DNA from: Leptodontidium sp. MPI-SDFR-AT-0119
Lineage: Eukaryota; Ascomycota; Leotiomycetes; Helotiales; Leptodontidiaceae
Direction of reading: 5' to 3'
Assembly: GCA_020726505.1 (NCBI GenBank)
Contig: JAHLEZ010000009.1
Location: 186,001 to 250,000 of the forward strand
DNA length: 64,000 bases
The notes under the pieces were generated by a model. The model saw only the letters and a list, made by a program, of their open reading frames with translations. It made no database searches and was not told the DNA's origin. How positions within the stretch are numbered: position 1 is the first letter of the stretch; each line of letters begins with the position of its first letter. This document shows, in pieces, positions 30,794 through 42,615 of the stretch. The position numbers and the translations under genes were made by a program.

Positions 30794-33700
30794 ATTAGCC
30801 CGCGTACCTTAAACTTTATGTTATCCGAATTCTTTAACCAAAGGATACGGTTACATATACACGCTACTATTTGTTAAATTTAAGGCAAAAGAGCGGAAGC
30901 CACCGTGGCCAAGAAATCCTACCGGTTAGTTATAATAATAAATATATTATTTAAGCCTTATACAAATTAAACATATGATTTTCGTTTAGTAAGTTTCGTA
31001 ATTTTTTTAATTAAGAAAAATATATACGAATCATTTATATAAGAGTTTGTGAAAACCTAATATAATTTTACTAAGGTAAACTTAAAAAAACGGGAACAAG
31101 TAAAGAAGCTACTTAAGGCAAGGATATTGTGGGAGGGAAAAAGCCCAATAAACCACACAACAAGAGGGTAGCATGTTGTGAGGTACGGGGGGAGACTCTA
31201 GGTGTAGGAAATCGCGGATTGATCAAATCTAAAGATAATACATATCCAAAGAGCATGAAAAGTCGAGGGAGGGGAGGAGAAAAAAGTGTATTAGATAATA
31301 TCTATAAAAAGTTCTTTTGTTCTTGAGTTGTTTTCAAGTGATGAACCCTTTTATCTGGAAAGAGCCTATCCGGTCAGGTGACAAAGGAGCTACCAGAGCC
31401 TTCCCCACCACAATATATATTTAATACTTATTTTATTTCTAAACATAAAGAAGGCTTACCTTATTATAAATATTAAAGTAGTAAGATAATGCTAGTAACT
31501 ATAGCTTAATACTTACTATTATTCAGTTTTCTTACTTAGTCGCAAAGATAATACACCTAACGAAGCGAAATTTGTAAGACGATAAATGTGTAAAACGAGG
31601 AACTTAATTTTTCTTAAGTTTATTATTAAATATATAATAAAAGAGGCAGAAGCCGATTAGTGATTAAAGTTACTACTTGCTTTTTTTAAGGTAAATTATT
31701 ACTTTAAAATAAAATAAAAGGAAATTTTCAACAACTTAAAAGTATATATTTGATTTCTTATTAACTCTCATATTAAATTCTAGGCTTACTTATCTTTTTT
31801 AATAGAAGTCACATTCTCCATTTATCGTTTATACTAATTGTTTTAATAGCGTATATAACAACCCCTTCTATAATAATTACTTTGCTCGAGAGGAATGCCT
31901 TAACGTTTTCAGACGAGAGGCTTAAGATTAAACCTGCAAATATCTTATTAACACTTCCAATATTAAAGATGTGATCTTAATTAAGCTTATCATCCGGTTT
32001 AATTTAATATAATATTTACTACACACATTTAATAGGCTCATTAGTATAGCTTAAGCTTAATCTAAGTAAGAAAAGTACCGAGAACACCGAGAAATCTAAT
32101 AATCCCCTGGCCTATAATTTATACTAGCCAATCTTTCTTTTCTTTAAAAATCGCAATTAATATAAGATATATTAATCTTTACTTTTGTTTTAATCTTCGT
32201 GCGATTGCATTACTCTACTATAACAAAGTCAAACCTAAGTCGTTTTAGCTTTGTTACGTTAAATCGTTAAAAGCTATTACGAAAATATTAAAGAAAGTTT
32301 CTTAATACCACAAGTCTTAAGATAACTCTCGAGAGTTTCCTAAAGCTAACTTAACTTATGAGCCGTCTTAGGTAAACTAGTAGGCCTTGTAAGTACTAAT
32401 AATCGAAAAAATAAAGCGAACCAAAAGAGCACTTTTTAAAATTTATTCTTAAATTAAGGGCCTCTAAATGGCTTTAATTAATGCGACGTCTTAAGCAAGA
32501 CAAAGGGTAAAGTAATAAATATCTATTTATAAGTCCTCTATTACTTATAAGACGCTTTAAGGCACGCGTTAATTAAGATCCTCACACTTACTAAATTTTA
32601 ATAAAGTAAAAAGCTTTTTCTAAAATCTAAAAAAGATAAAATAGGATTTACTCACCTAAATGTTAAAGCTTGGAAATTCACTTAACGTTATTGTTAAGTT
32701 AGTGAATAAGTTAGTTTAGCCTTAGACTCGAATGATATAAAAACGTTTTAAAAACTTATACTTAGGTTAATAAAGATTAATCTCAAGGATTTATAAAAAC
32801 AAGAGATAGGCGCTTAAAGGAAAGGCAAAAGGAATACAGGTATTAGTGTAAACTAAGTTAACTTAGAGAAGATTTCGAAGAGGAATAAATGGATTATTAG
32901 TAAAGCTAGCTAAATTGGTTTCTTACTAGGTCTCTGTTAGATTTGACTTCGGTAACTCGTGCCGATTCTACGCTAGAGAACAGCCGAAGTAATCTCCACT
33001 GCTTACGCGGCTCGGAAATTACTCTTGTATTCGATTACGTAGTCGAAGCTTCTAGAGAAGCTATTGTTATGTATATAACTACCGAAGAGCCCTTATGGCT
33101 CTTCTCTCAAGCAAGCAAGCAAGCAATCTACTTTATCTCTAATCACGTGTCCTCACCTACTGCGCTTCCTCACTCCTGATTGGCTCACCTATTTTCACAG
33201 TCTCTATTTCTAATATATACCAAATCTAATTATTTACACTCTATTCGATCGAATTAATATATGCCTAGCCCTGATCCCACTACCGCACGCTTACTTATTC
33301 ATAAAACTAGTACTTTATAATATACTTAACGGTCTTAACACCGGTGCCTAAACAAGTTAATCCAACGCCTCCGGTGGTAATAACGCGATACACCTAACTT
33401 AGACTTATACTAGTGTATATTCCTCCTTTATTAGTTAATAATAGCTAATTTACTACGCTTGTTTTCTCAGGTCCTTTGTTTGCTCCTAGAGGGGCATTTA
33501 TATTAGCCTTCTTTTTTATAAACAGAATTAATTTTTTAGGTAAGAAATCGAAAACAAGCGTTTTAGCTATATTAAAAAAGTAGTGGCCTAAAAATAGTAA
33601 AGGCTATAATTGTGGTATATGCGTAAAGGGTAGAGGTGGTAGAGGTAGATAAACGACTTTAGGGGGGATTTAATAGAGGCGGTCTTCGTTAATATATACA

Positions 33701-34302
33701 AGTGATGTGGCGTTTGTAAAAGACAAGAGGTCAATGATTATTCGAAGAGAGGTAGAAAGCGAAATACTAATCCTAAAATGTTACTATTACGCCAATGGCA
33801 ACCGGAGCCGCTCCGGGTCCTGTGTAGGTGTAGTTTTGAACGCCTCGGCCTACGGTGATATGCGCCAGTGTCATGCTAAGACTAGGAAGCTATAAGTGAC
33901 CCATGAGAAAAAGTTAGCTTTCTCCTTTCCTTACTTGTAAGTGACTAAGTATAAAGAAGCATAGGTTATAAACCTGTATTAATGGGAGGCATAGGAACTG
34001 TTTCGAGTCGTGAGGTAGGCTTTGTAGTAGTTAATGTATACTCTAAATGGGCGCTAATGGACTTGCTAAGGATGCGTGGAATAGCTTAAAGTTTATAAGG
34101 ATAATACCTTTAAAGATCTTATATATTAAAGGCATAGTAGGTAAGGAGTCGATATTTTTCGATTTTACGAAATGAGATTAGTAAACTGAGAGATGCGTAA
34201 AGAATTTGAGGGCTGTTTCCGTCGGAAGATTATTAAGTATTGAGGAAGTCAAGAGCGGGATTTAGATCCTTGTAAACATATAAAGGGTTGAAAGTGGAAT
34301 TA
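30794..34302. other. Long AT-rich decayed block, nothing identified
   Basis: About 3.5 kb of AT-rich sequence with dense stops. Two short open frames (31129-31326 and 32943-33179) lie in slightly GC-richer patches but have no motif or context supporting genes. An AAGC microsatellite occurs near 33108-33125. The block is probably highly mutated repeat sequence. Confidence 0.5.
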
Positions 34303-34479
34303 CTAGATATATTTAGGGTGAATATATGCTTGCGCAGCAAACATTAGGAAACATAGGCGACATTCATCTCCGTTGAGAAGTACCTCTTTAACGTTGCTGT
34401 GGTGCACGAATCCTCCCGGTGACTTCATTGCTGTTACCGTTACCGATCGGCACATCTCACACAGCGCATAATCTTCCAT
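34303..34479 (-). pseudogene. N-terminal fragment of a HET-domain protein
   Basis: From ATG 34479 the minus strand reads MEDYALCEMCRSVTV, then HHSNVKEVLLNGDECRLCFL, and stops at 34303. The pattern LCxxC, a His-rich linker, then a segment ending CxLC is the usual start of fungal HET (heterokaryon incompatibility) proteins, ahead of the HET domain itself. The domain is missing because decayed AT-rich sequence begins right after. It is probably a truncated remnant. Confidence 0.55.
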
Positions 34480-35594
34480 GTTGACTTGAAGTAAAGTGGC
34501 AGTGGTGATAAAAACAATTGATTTGTCGGTAGAGGTGTAAGCAAAGAAAAAGGTAGCCAACAGTTAGTAGCTCAGGACCTGGTTGTACTTATAGCTAATA
34601 ATTAACCCTGGATTGGCTCCAAGGCGCAGCACGGCAGCTTGAAACTAGACCTGGTCAGCATAGCTCCTTAATTCCCACGCAGAGGGGGTATCGGATAAGC
34701 GAGAGAAATCAAGCCTGACTAGCCTCATCAATAATCAAATCGACAGTCCGTCAAAGTCTCAATTCCCAAGTTTGGGGAAATGATAATGAGAATGCTATCT
34801 GTCCATCATGTTCTTCAACGTACATGCATTCATTTTTTTACGAATGCTTAAAGTCAAGTAACTGGTCCGCTGATGATGCTCTAGTCAAGCTATGCGCATG
34901 TCCGAAGTATATCGTATAGAAGTAGAAGTGGAGTCAAGAGACCCACTGCAAACCCCCTTCCGTACTCTCAAGAGATGATTAACATCAATTAATCGAGAAA
35001 CAGGAAAGTTTAAAGAGAATGATTAAAGGTATATAGATACGTACTCGGACAGGCTCGCTTAAAGTAAGCGAGACCGATAAGGGAGCATATGTTGACGATG
35101 ACATATTTCTCAGATCAGGGATGGCATAAGAGAAGGAGATATCGGGTGTATATGAAAATTTAGAGGGCGCTCTCGAAGAATGATTCAATGGAAAAGCATG
35201 GTTCTGGGAGGCTGCGCCACCGGTGTGATCTGGATTGACTTGCTGGGCATCAAGGCTCGTTGATAGGCTGGCGGAAGCCGGGACTGCAGTGGTGAATGTT
35301 CATTGGCCGGTAGCACTGGGGCTGCAAGTAGATACATATACACAGCCCAATGGTCAGGCTTCCCGTTGGGCTTTAATTACACCAACAGCCAGGGTAGTCC
35401 GCCTCGTTGGGGCTGTCTTTCTTCCGAGGCGCAGTTCTACCTTTTGATAAATGAGATAAATAGTTTCGCCCGTGCCCGGATGAAAACAGTAATTAGCCCG
35501 ACACAACCGCTCGCTCAGTCCACTGTTTTGCGTGGCACTGCGGAGTCAATTTTCGGACCACACTTTCATTTGCCGGGTTGTGTCCACGAACAAC
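34480..35594. other. Intergenic region between the HET fragment and the NLR gene
   Basis: Base composition returns to normal across this interval. Only short frames are present. It should contain the promoter of the NLR gene starting at 35595, but no specific site is recognised. Confidence 0.45.
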
Positions 35595-38500
35595 ATGGAT
35601 CCCTTGTCAGCCTTGGGTGTAGCGAGCAGTACTATACAAATATTTGATTTTGGCACCAAGATCTGGAGTAAGATAAATGAGGTATACAAATCAGAAGCCG
35701 GCACGTCCTTGGCTTACGAAAGCCTTACCAACGATGCCAAACGTCTTTGCGACATCAACTCGCAAATGAGCAAGCTTCTTACGCCTGAGCATCTTGAAAG
35801 GACTCTTACACAAAACGAAGAGAATGTAGTCGCTGTATGTGTGGAGTGCAACTCTGCAGCAGAAGAGCTGCTTGAGGCCTTCTCAAAGCTTTCCATCAAA
35901 GAAAGTGACCAGGTGAGGAACAATGCTTTCCTCGGCCATTTGAGGCAGCTGCTAAAGCGGTCATTCCAGGGTGGGGCCAGCAAGGAGTTCGAAAATACAG
36001 AGGGTCTCACATCCAGGAAGCCTAAAAGACAGCGCAAGCTCGAACGAAAGTGGGATGCAGTGCGTACGGTTGTACAAGAGATCTGGATGCGCAAAGATAT
36101 CGACGGACTGCACCATCGGATCGAAGGATTGAAAAGATCCCTCGCTAGCGCGATACTTATCAACATCCAGTAGGTCCACTTTGAGGATTCTCAATGTCAT
36201 CCTCTACCATATCAAACTTTCATTATTTAGTTTTGCTGACACCTGCGAAGAGAAGGAATGACGACTTCTACAATTCGTAGAAGCAATCCTCCTCCTAGAA
36301 AGGAATCCAAATGGGAGACTGCAGAGACTGTTGGAGACTGGCTCAAAACCCACGAACTCGATACCCCTCAGATACGAATGAACCTCGTGGATGCCTTGTC
36401 CAACAAGCCTCTTGACCCCGCTAACGTACGCTCTGAAACCAGTCTAGCAAGTGATGTGCTAGGAACAATACATACAAACACAGAGTTGCAGCCCTGGTCG
36501 GTCACGGCTGATCAAATGATTGTCTCTGTGCTGGAAAAGCTCCTGTTCGCAGAGATGTTTGATCGGGAAGTCAGAATACCAGAAACCTTTAGCACTACTT
36601 TCCAGTGGATTTTCTCGGAACCCCGTAATCCCGACAAGCCTTGGGACAGTTTCACTTTATGGTTGACAATTGGTTCAAGCATTTACTGGATAACTGGAAA
36701 GCCGGGATCTGGGAAATCAACACTGATGAAGATGTTGTTTGAGTCGCAGCAGACCCATGACCGCCTCAATCAATGGGCTGGAGGTACCCCCATAGTCACT
36801 GCTGCGTTCTATATCTGGAACTCGGGAAGCAACCTTCTGATGTCTCAGGAAGGTTTACTCCGCTCTATTCTTGGTCAAGCCTATAAGAAGAGACTGGAGC
36901 TTCCCTCTGCTTGTCTTAGGAGCAAACTTCAAGCGTTTTTCATGGTCAAAGGATCCACTATGCGTCTAGCGCTCGCCTGGAAAGATCTGCTACAGCTCTT
37001 ACGCTTCCTTGTTGAAGAAGACGACCAGCCAGTCAAGTACTTCTTCCTAATTGACGGGCTGGATGAATTCTGCGGAGATCAATCGAAGTTGGTTTCACTT
37101 GTCCACACACTCGGTACGTATTCAAATATCAAAATTTGTGTTTCGAGCCGGCCGCACAACGTCTTCGAGGATGGATTTCGACAACAGCCGAGTCTAATAC
37201 TACAATATCTCACATCTGATGACATTGAGCTCTACATAAGCGTAAATCTAGCAGAGAAATCAGGCTTCCGTGAGTTGGCTTGGAGTGCTCCAGAGGAAGC
37301 AAAGCAGCTTGTACAAGAGATTTCTACCAAGGCGTCGGGTGTGTTCTTATGGGTCATCTTAGCGGTCCATTCCTTAGCTACAGGCCTGATGGATGGTGAC
37401 CGAGTACGAGATCTCCGAAGCAGATTGCACGAAATACCCGCAGAACTCGAGGATCTTTTCAAGAAGATGTTACATGGTTTGGAAGGAAGATATTTTAGGG
37501 AAGCTGCAAGACTCTTTCGGATATACCACGCCTCACAGCAAGAGGGAAATTCATTTCCGCACGGATTGTCACTCTTGGCTCTCGACTTTGCTGACGATGC
37601 CACTTTCGAGTCTATCACCGACTTGCAAATGAAGCCTTTGACGGGAGAGGAATGCTACATGCGATCGACATCAATGAAACGGCGTCTCAACAGTCGATGC
37701 AAAGGTCTTCTCGAGATAGAACGCCCACGAAAGCTGAACGGTTACCACTGGAGCACGAGGGAACTGGATCGCTTGGCGTGTGATGCTGAATCGGGCGATG
37801 TTTTGGCAATCTCGGCTTTGCATGCGTATGGGAAAGATCTCGCACAAACAAAAGTTCAATACCTTCACAAGACCGTCAAAGATTATTTGGAAAGCCCACA
37901 GGTCTGGAGGATAGTCGAAAATGCTACGAGAGACCATGACATCGATCCGCAGGTTTCTCTTCATCTGTCGAATATTTGGCTCTGGAAGTCATTTGAGCAT
38001 GGCACCGCTTGTACAACGACTGCACCCTTCACAACATCCACAGAATTTCTAGAACACCTTTTGAGTTCGTCTCTGGCTTTGGCTCGAGACGATAAAGCTA
38101 CGTATTGTAGATTGCAAGATATTGTCGCAGAAACTCTCTACGGAACAGACCCAGCAACCTCAACGTTTCGACAAAGCCTCGGTATTGTGTCCCCAGTGGA
38201 TGATTTCTTGTCACTTGCCGTATCCTGCAACATGTTCGAGTATGTGGCAGAAAAGTTGCGCCAATCACGACTAGACGATTCATTACCGGTCTATCAATCT
38301 TCTAGATTATTGCAGATGGCGGTAGCTAGAACCTCGGCTCCGCTTCAGGTGATTAGCCAGCAACCCGTTGATGAATGGGAGTCCGATATAGACTCCGACA
38401 CCGACAGCGACAGCGACCCCGAGAATTCTTGTTCTGAGAATAGTGGCAGAAAAGATGCTCAAAGTAAAGGAAAACTGCTCCAGAGGCGACCTGGACCGAA

Positions 38501-38750
38501 TGCCTACATAGTGCGAATGCTACTTCGCTCCGGCGCTGACTCTGAACTTGCCTTTAATGGGACTTGTAGCCGCCAGATAGTATTTCATCGACTCAGTGAG
38601 GATCGACCCGAGTTCGTCGACGAATTACACGAAATTCTTGCCATTTTCGGAAAAGAGACGGAGAAACACGGTTCCAAATTGAGTTGGTGGGCTCATAAAG
38701 GAACAGGGCTTCTAAAAAAGAGGAAGAAGGGACGGGAATCCGATCCGTAG
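35595..38750 (+). CDS. NACHT-domain NLR (STAND NTPase), two exons, apparently intact
   Basis: The proposed CDS is join(35595..36169, 36251..38750), 1,024 residues. The 81-bp intron has a GTAGGT donor, a TTGCTGAC branch and a CGAAG acceptor; both exons are in the same frame. The start MDPLSALGVASSTIQIFDFG is the typical opening of fungal NLR N-terminal domains and is preferred to an upstream non-ATG codon. Residues about 341-349 are the Walker A GKPGSGKST and about 455-465 the Walker B FFLIDGLDEF, followed by SSRPHNVF (sensor region). The C-terminal 500 residues have no clear WD40 or TPR array; there is an acidic DSDTDSDSDPE stretch and a weak ankyrin-like segment near MLLRSGAD. NLRs of this kind act in non-self recognition and regulated cell death. 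It is the only complete NLR in the window without an obvious lesion. Confidence 0.85.
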
Positions 38751-40858
38751 AAGAGAAGATTATTAGGAGGGTCTAACGTTGCGACTTTTATTTTCTGAGC
38801 GATTGCTTACTGGCCAGGTTTGATATCGTCATCAATCGTACCTCTCTGAAGTTTATTCTTGTCTTAGTAGAGGAAGGGAATGGAAATTCACTAATAAATG
38901 AACTGATGATATGAGATGAATTGAAGTTGAATTATTAGTTAGGGTGCGGATCACTAACACCACCAGGCTATCCGTAGATGCTTGGTAGGAGCTAGATGTA
39001 TTCGAGGTGGTCGATTGAGCGAGCTGCCGACCTAAGAGAGCCTCTTAGGTTGTGGCTCATGGAGCTTCGATTTTAGATCCGTTGATGCTGCCCTCTTTCG
39101 ACAGTTCGCAAGGGGCGTTGCGGCGCTAACGCGGCAGAGACATGGGGCAGAGACATGGAATAACAACTAATACTTTCAGCCCTGTAAAGGCGGAGCAATG
39201 ATCCGATTGATAGTCCCATAATGCAAGGAACAGAGTCGCAAAGAATCAACCTTCGTTACATAAATTTTTATTTTATTTTTATTTTTCCTTTTGTGTGGGG
39301 GTATTTGGATTAGCTTCTAAAAGATCTCCCTGGTATCAGTTAACGCTTTATTATATGAGGTACCTCATATGTAATTGTATTCCCTTATTTATTTAGTTTT
39401 TGCATCGAACGAGGTCGGGAAACGCCTTAATAGTACCGTGTTTACAAGCGTTAAATAGAAAAATGGAATAGCCGCAATATTAACACCGCCACAAACATAA
39501 CGATTAATAACTGCTGTAGTTTAGTTATTAATTACTAGAGGTGATTCTATTTATAATTCACCTTGATCTCTTATAGCGCTTCTTATTTATCCTGGGGCTT
39601 TTTAAGTCTAGTAACCTCCTTATCTTTTAGTGTCTTAATTTTCTCTAAAAGCTAACTATAGACTAAGAATAATATAAACATTAGTCTTATATAGATACCG
39701 CTCACGGCGAGGGTTACTTTAGCTGTTATAAACTAATGACTACCGCGAGCCGCTATAACATTGACTAATGTAGTAAGTAAGCTAGCGAGGGAGTTTAATA
39801 GACCCGGCCTTTTTTGTATTAGTTCTTTATGTATCTTATTAGTTATAAACACTTACAAGAATATCTATCTAATTAATGTAAAGTAGAGAATGATGGTGTG
39901 AATGATGATTCTATTGAGGGGGCATTTCTAGGTCTATATAACTACTTTGAGTACTAAGCTTTCGCATCGGTTATTAGCTTTATTAGCTTTGTATCAAGAG
40001 CTCGCATCGGTTACTAGCTTTGTATCAAGTTATTAGCTTTGTATCAAAGGTTCGCATTGGCTATTAGCTTTGTATTAAGAGCTCGCATTGGTTATTTACA
40101 TTAAGCTCTTGCATATGGCTAGTATTCTTATAATTAGCTAAATATATTCCTTACGCTACTTCTTCTAGAGCTAACACGTTTTAGTAATTCTAATGTCACA
40201 CATTACTCCTATAACTAATAGAAGCGGGATGTTTTAGACCGTATTTTAAATAATCTCTCCGCCTTTGCTACTACTAAGCGTAATAGAATGTTTAAGGGAA
40301 GCAAAAGTGGTGGGTAATATAATAAATCCGACTGAAGTAAGCTAGGAAAAGAAAGCCGCTAGTATATTATTTACTATAAGCACGCTATTAGCTTAAATAT
40401 ACAATTTTATACAGGGAGTAGAGGTCTCGTTATTAGTAGAGTACTCCTCCTTTTTCCTTACTTCAGAAATAATATCTTTTAAATTATACTTAATTATCTA
40501 CTATTCGCATCTACCGCACTAAATTTAGCTTCTGCTTCTATACCGTACTAATCTTTATTTACGTAAATCTCAAATTCTAATTTTGCACTCTTATATACAA
40601 ATTATCTAAAGCCGCTTGATTCTAATTAATTTCTTAAGTATTAGTAATAAGTAAGTTTACTACATTTATATTAGTTATAAGAAAAAGGATTAGGTTATAT
40701 CGCTCGCCTTATTATTTGCTTTCTCTATTATAATCTTATTATAAAAAACGTATATAAAAAGATTCTTAATTAAATAGTTTATTATATCGAAAGGAGGCGA
40801 GGAGCCGAGGTATCGATGATTATAAAAAAAATAAGAAAAAACTAAGGATTATAAGTAT
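38751..40858. other. AT-rich decayed block with dispersed and tandem repeats
   Basis: No gene is recognised. A palindromic ATGAGGTACCTCAT lies near 39355. A segment at 39886-39950 repeats 21480-21540 in inverted orientation. A tandem repeat occupies about 39958-40125 and a solo LTR follows at 40859. Confidence 0.45.
39958..40125. repeat. Tandem repeat of a TCGCATCGGTTATTAGCTTTG-type unit
   Basis: Four to five imperfect copies of a unit of about 30 bp occur, built from TCGCATCGGTTA, TTAGCTTTGTATCAAG and variants. Some copies are shortened. It directly follows the segment shared with 21480-21540. Confidence 0.7.
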
Positions 40859-41160
40859 TGTTACGACCTTAGCCTGGCGACTTACTAGTGAATGGCCAGC
40901 CGACTAGCAGTCGACTGCGCTAAGCCCAATTAGGAAGACTAAGTAGCGAGCAGGCGACATATTAATGTAAATAGCGCTCGACTACGCTAGGCCCTATTAG
41001 GAGAAGCTAGTAGAGCCTCCCGTGTATTTATACTCGAGCTCCCTCTTACAGAGAGCTCTCCTTTTCTCCTTATCTTTTCTTCTCGATTCTAAGCGTAGCT
41101 TTAGGTCTAAATATAAAGCTTAAGTCTACTCGCCGTATTAACTTATTACCAGCCGTAACA
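40859..41160 (+). repeat. Solo LTR of the 24214-30788 retrotransposon family
   Basis: The 302-bp sequence begins TGTTACGACCTTAGCC and ends CAGCCGTAACA. It shares long segments with the LTRs at 24214 and 30488 but is more diverged in its first 60 bp. The 5-bp duplication AGTAT flanks it at 40854-40858 and 41161-41165, so it arose by LTR-LTR recombination of a full insertion. Confidence 0.88.
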
Positions 41161-41931
41161 AGTATATCTAATTCTAATTAAGCCAAGTCGCACCCTGCTT
41201 CTCCTTTATAAACTAAGTATATAAAGTAAATATAGTATCACAAGCTAAGGCACGGGACTACAAAGTCGAGGGTCAATATTAATATATTAAGCGTAAACTA
41301 CAAATTAAATATTAACTAATAGCACTACCAAATCTTTATATAATAACGTAAAGTTATAAATATAATAAGTATAAACCTAACCCACTCTAAGAGTAAGCGA
41401 GACTTATGTTCTCATCTAAAAGTATTAATTAAACTTATTAAGCGAATTTAGCTTACGCGATTTAAGACTAAGTAATTAAGCTATTTATAGTAATAATTAG
41501 GAATCTCATGCACTACTTTATTCCACGATAATACATACTATAAAGTAATCCGTTATTCATATTCAAACCAGCTTAAAAAAAATGTTTTATACCTTTTAAA
41601 TACTCGTATATAATAATTAAATATTAAGGTAATACACACGATATATAATATTCCTTTTTCACTTATAATGCTCGAAACTTAATAAATCTATAATTAATAT
41701 AAACTAGCTTTTATAAAACTAAAAGGGCTTATTGGTCATACTTCATAACTTATGTAGACTGTGCCTGTGCGTAATGATCCCTGCACAGAGCGCCAGTCGC
41801 GTTCCCAGAGGGCGCAGGACTTTGTCGTTAACGTTCTATCGAGGTGAAGCGTAGACCACAGGGTTGCATTCTTCCCAAGCATCTGCATAGATCTGTCCGA
41901 GAGTTACACGCTTAGCTTGTGTTGAGCTGAT
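41161..41931. other. AT-rich decayed interval changing to normal composition near 41750
   Basis: No open frame or recognised repeat is present. The change in composition at about 41750 marks the left edge of a small preserved patch (to about 42600). Confidence 0.4.
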
Positions 41932-42111
41932 CTATTGAATTAGCATGACATTGAAGGTTCTGCCATTACCAAAACGATAAAATACATTATACAAATTCTC
42001 ATTCCGATCGCTCATCTTAAGCTCGGTGTCCTCAAGAGAATTGGTAAACAGCCCTAGCTGGGACTCTCCCATGAGCACAAACTGTAATGTTGGCTTTTGA
42101 ACCTTTGCCAT
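41932..42111 (-). CDS. Short hypothetical protein, 59 residues
   Basis: The minus-strand frame starts ATGGCAAAGGTTCAAAAGCC at 42111 and ends with TAG at 41932-41934. The sequence includes LQFVLMGESQLGLFTNSL and FYRFGNGRTFNVMLIQ and looks like coding rather than random sequence. It may be a small gene or the first exon of a truncated one. No family is recognised. It lies in an island of about 0.8 kb between decayed blocks. Confidence 0.35.
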   Translation of the reverse strand: MAKVQKPTLQFVLMGESQLGLFTNSLEDTELKMSDRNENLYNVFYRFGNGRTFNVMLIQ

Positions 42112-42159
42112 GCTCTCGGAATAGAAAAGTAAATCGCAAGCACGTGCCCCCTCGCGCTT

Positions 42160-42295
42160 TATGGAAAGGGAAGGCAGCGGAGGGGGAGGAATGGAGGGAG
42201 AGAGGGAGAGGGAGGCGAGGCGAGGCGAGGACTTGTGACCGAAAGGGGAAGGACGATCAACGGGAAGGGAAGAGAAGGGAAGGGAAAGCTAGAGT
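42160..42295 (+). repeat. Purine-rich (GGGA/GGCGA) low-complexity tract
   Basis: About 130 bp of almost pure A/G on the plus strand with short motifs such as GGGAGAGAG, GGCGAGGCGAGG and GGGAAGGGAAG. The open frame through it is low-complexity and not called as a gene. Confidence 0.7.
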
Positions 42296-42615
42296 AGACG
42301 AGGTGCTAGCCAGCATCAATCAGAGTGAGTTCAGGAGGGGCATTCATTGAGATGATATGATAGGGGGAGGGAGGATAGCTATAGATATCTAGAATGAAGG
42401 CATTCATCCATTCCCAAGCTTACACATCACTCACTCCGACGCGTCGAGAAGGAAGGCATTGGCTACTAGAGAGATGCCGTGCAGTAATTAGATATGGATG
42501 TACCTATACCCAAACCCAGCCATCATCTGCCTCTACTGTGCTTGGAATAGGTATTGAGTTCTAACATTGAGAGTAGTGGAGGCTGTGATTACAAGTACTC
42601 CTCTGTACCGCTGCA

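Noticed and set aside
31129..31326. 65-codon frame in the AT-rich island
   Set aside because: Isolated, Lys/Gly-rich, no motif, no start context or neighbouring exon; probably chance.
32943..33179. 78-codon frame in the AT-rich island
   Set aside because: No recognisable domain and surrounded by decayed sequence with stops in all frames.
42087..42350. 87-codon Arg/Gly/Glu-rich frame
   Set aside because: It is the translation of a purine-rich low-complexity tract and has no support as a gene.
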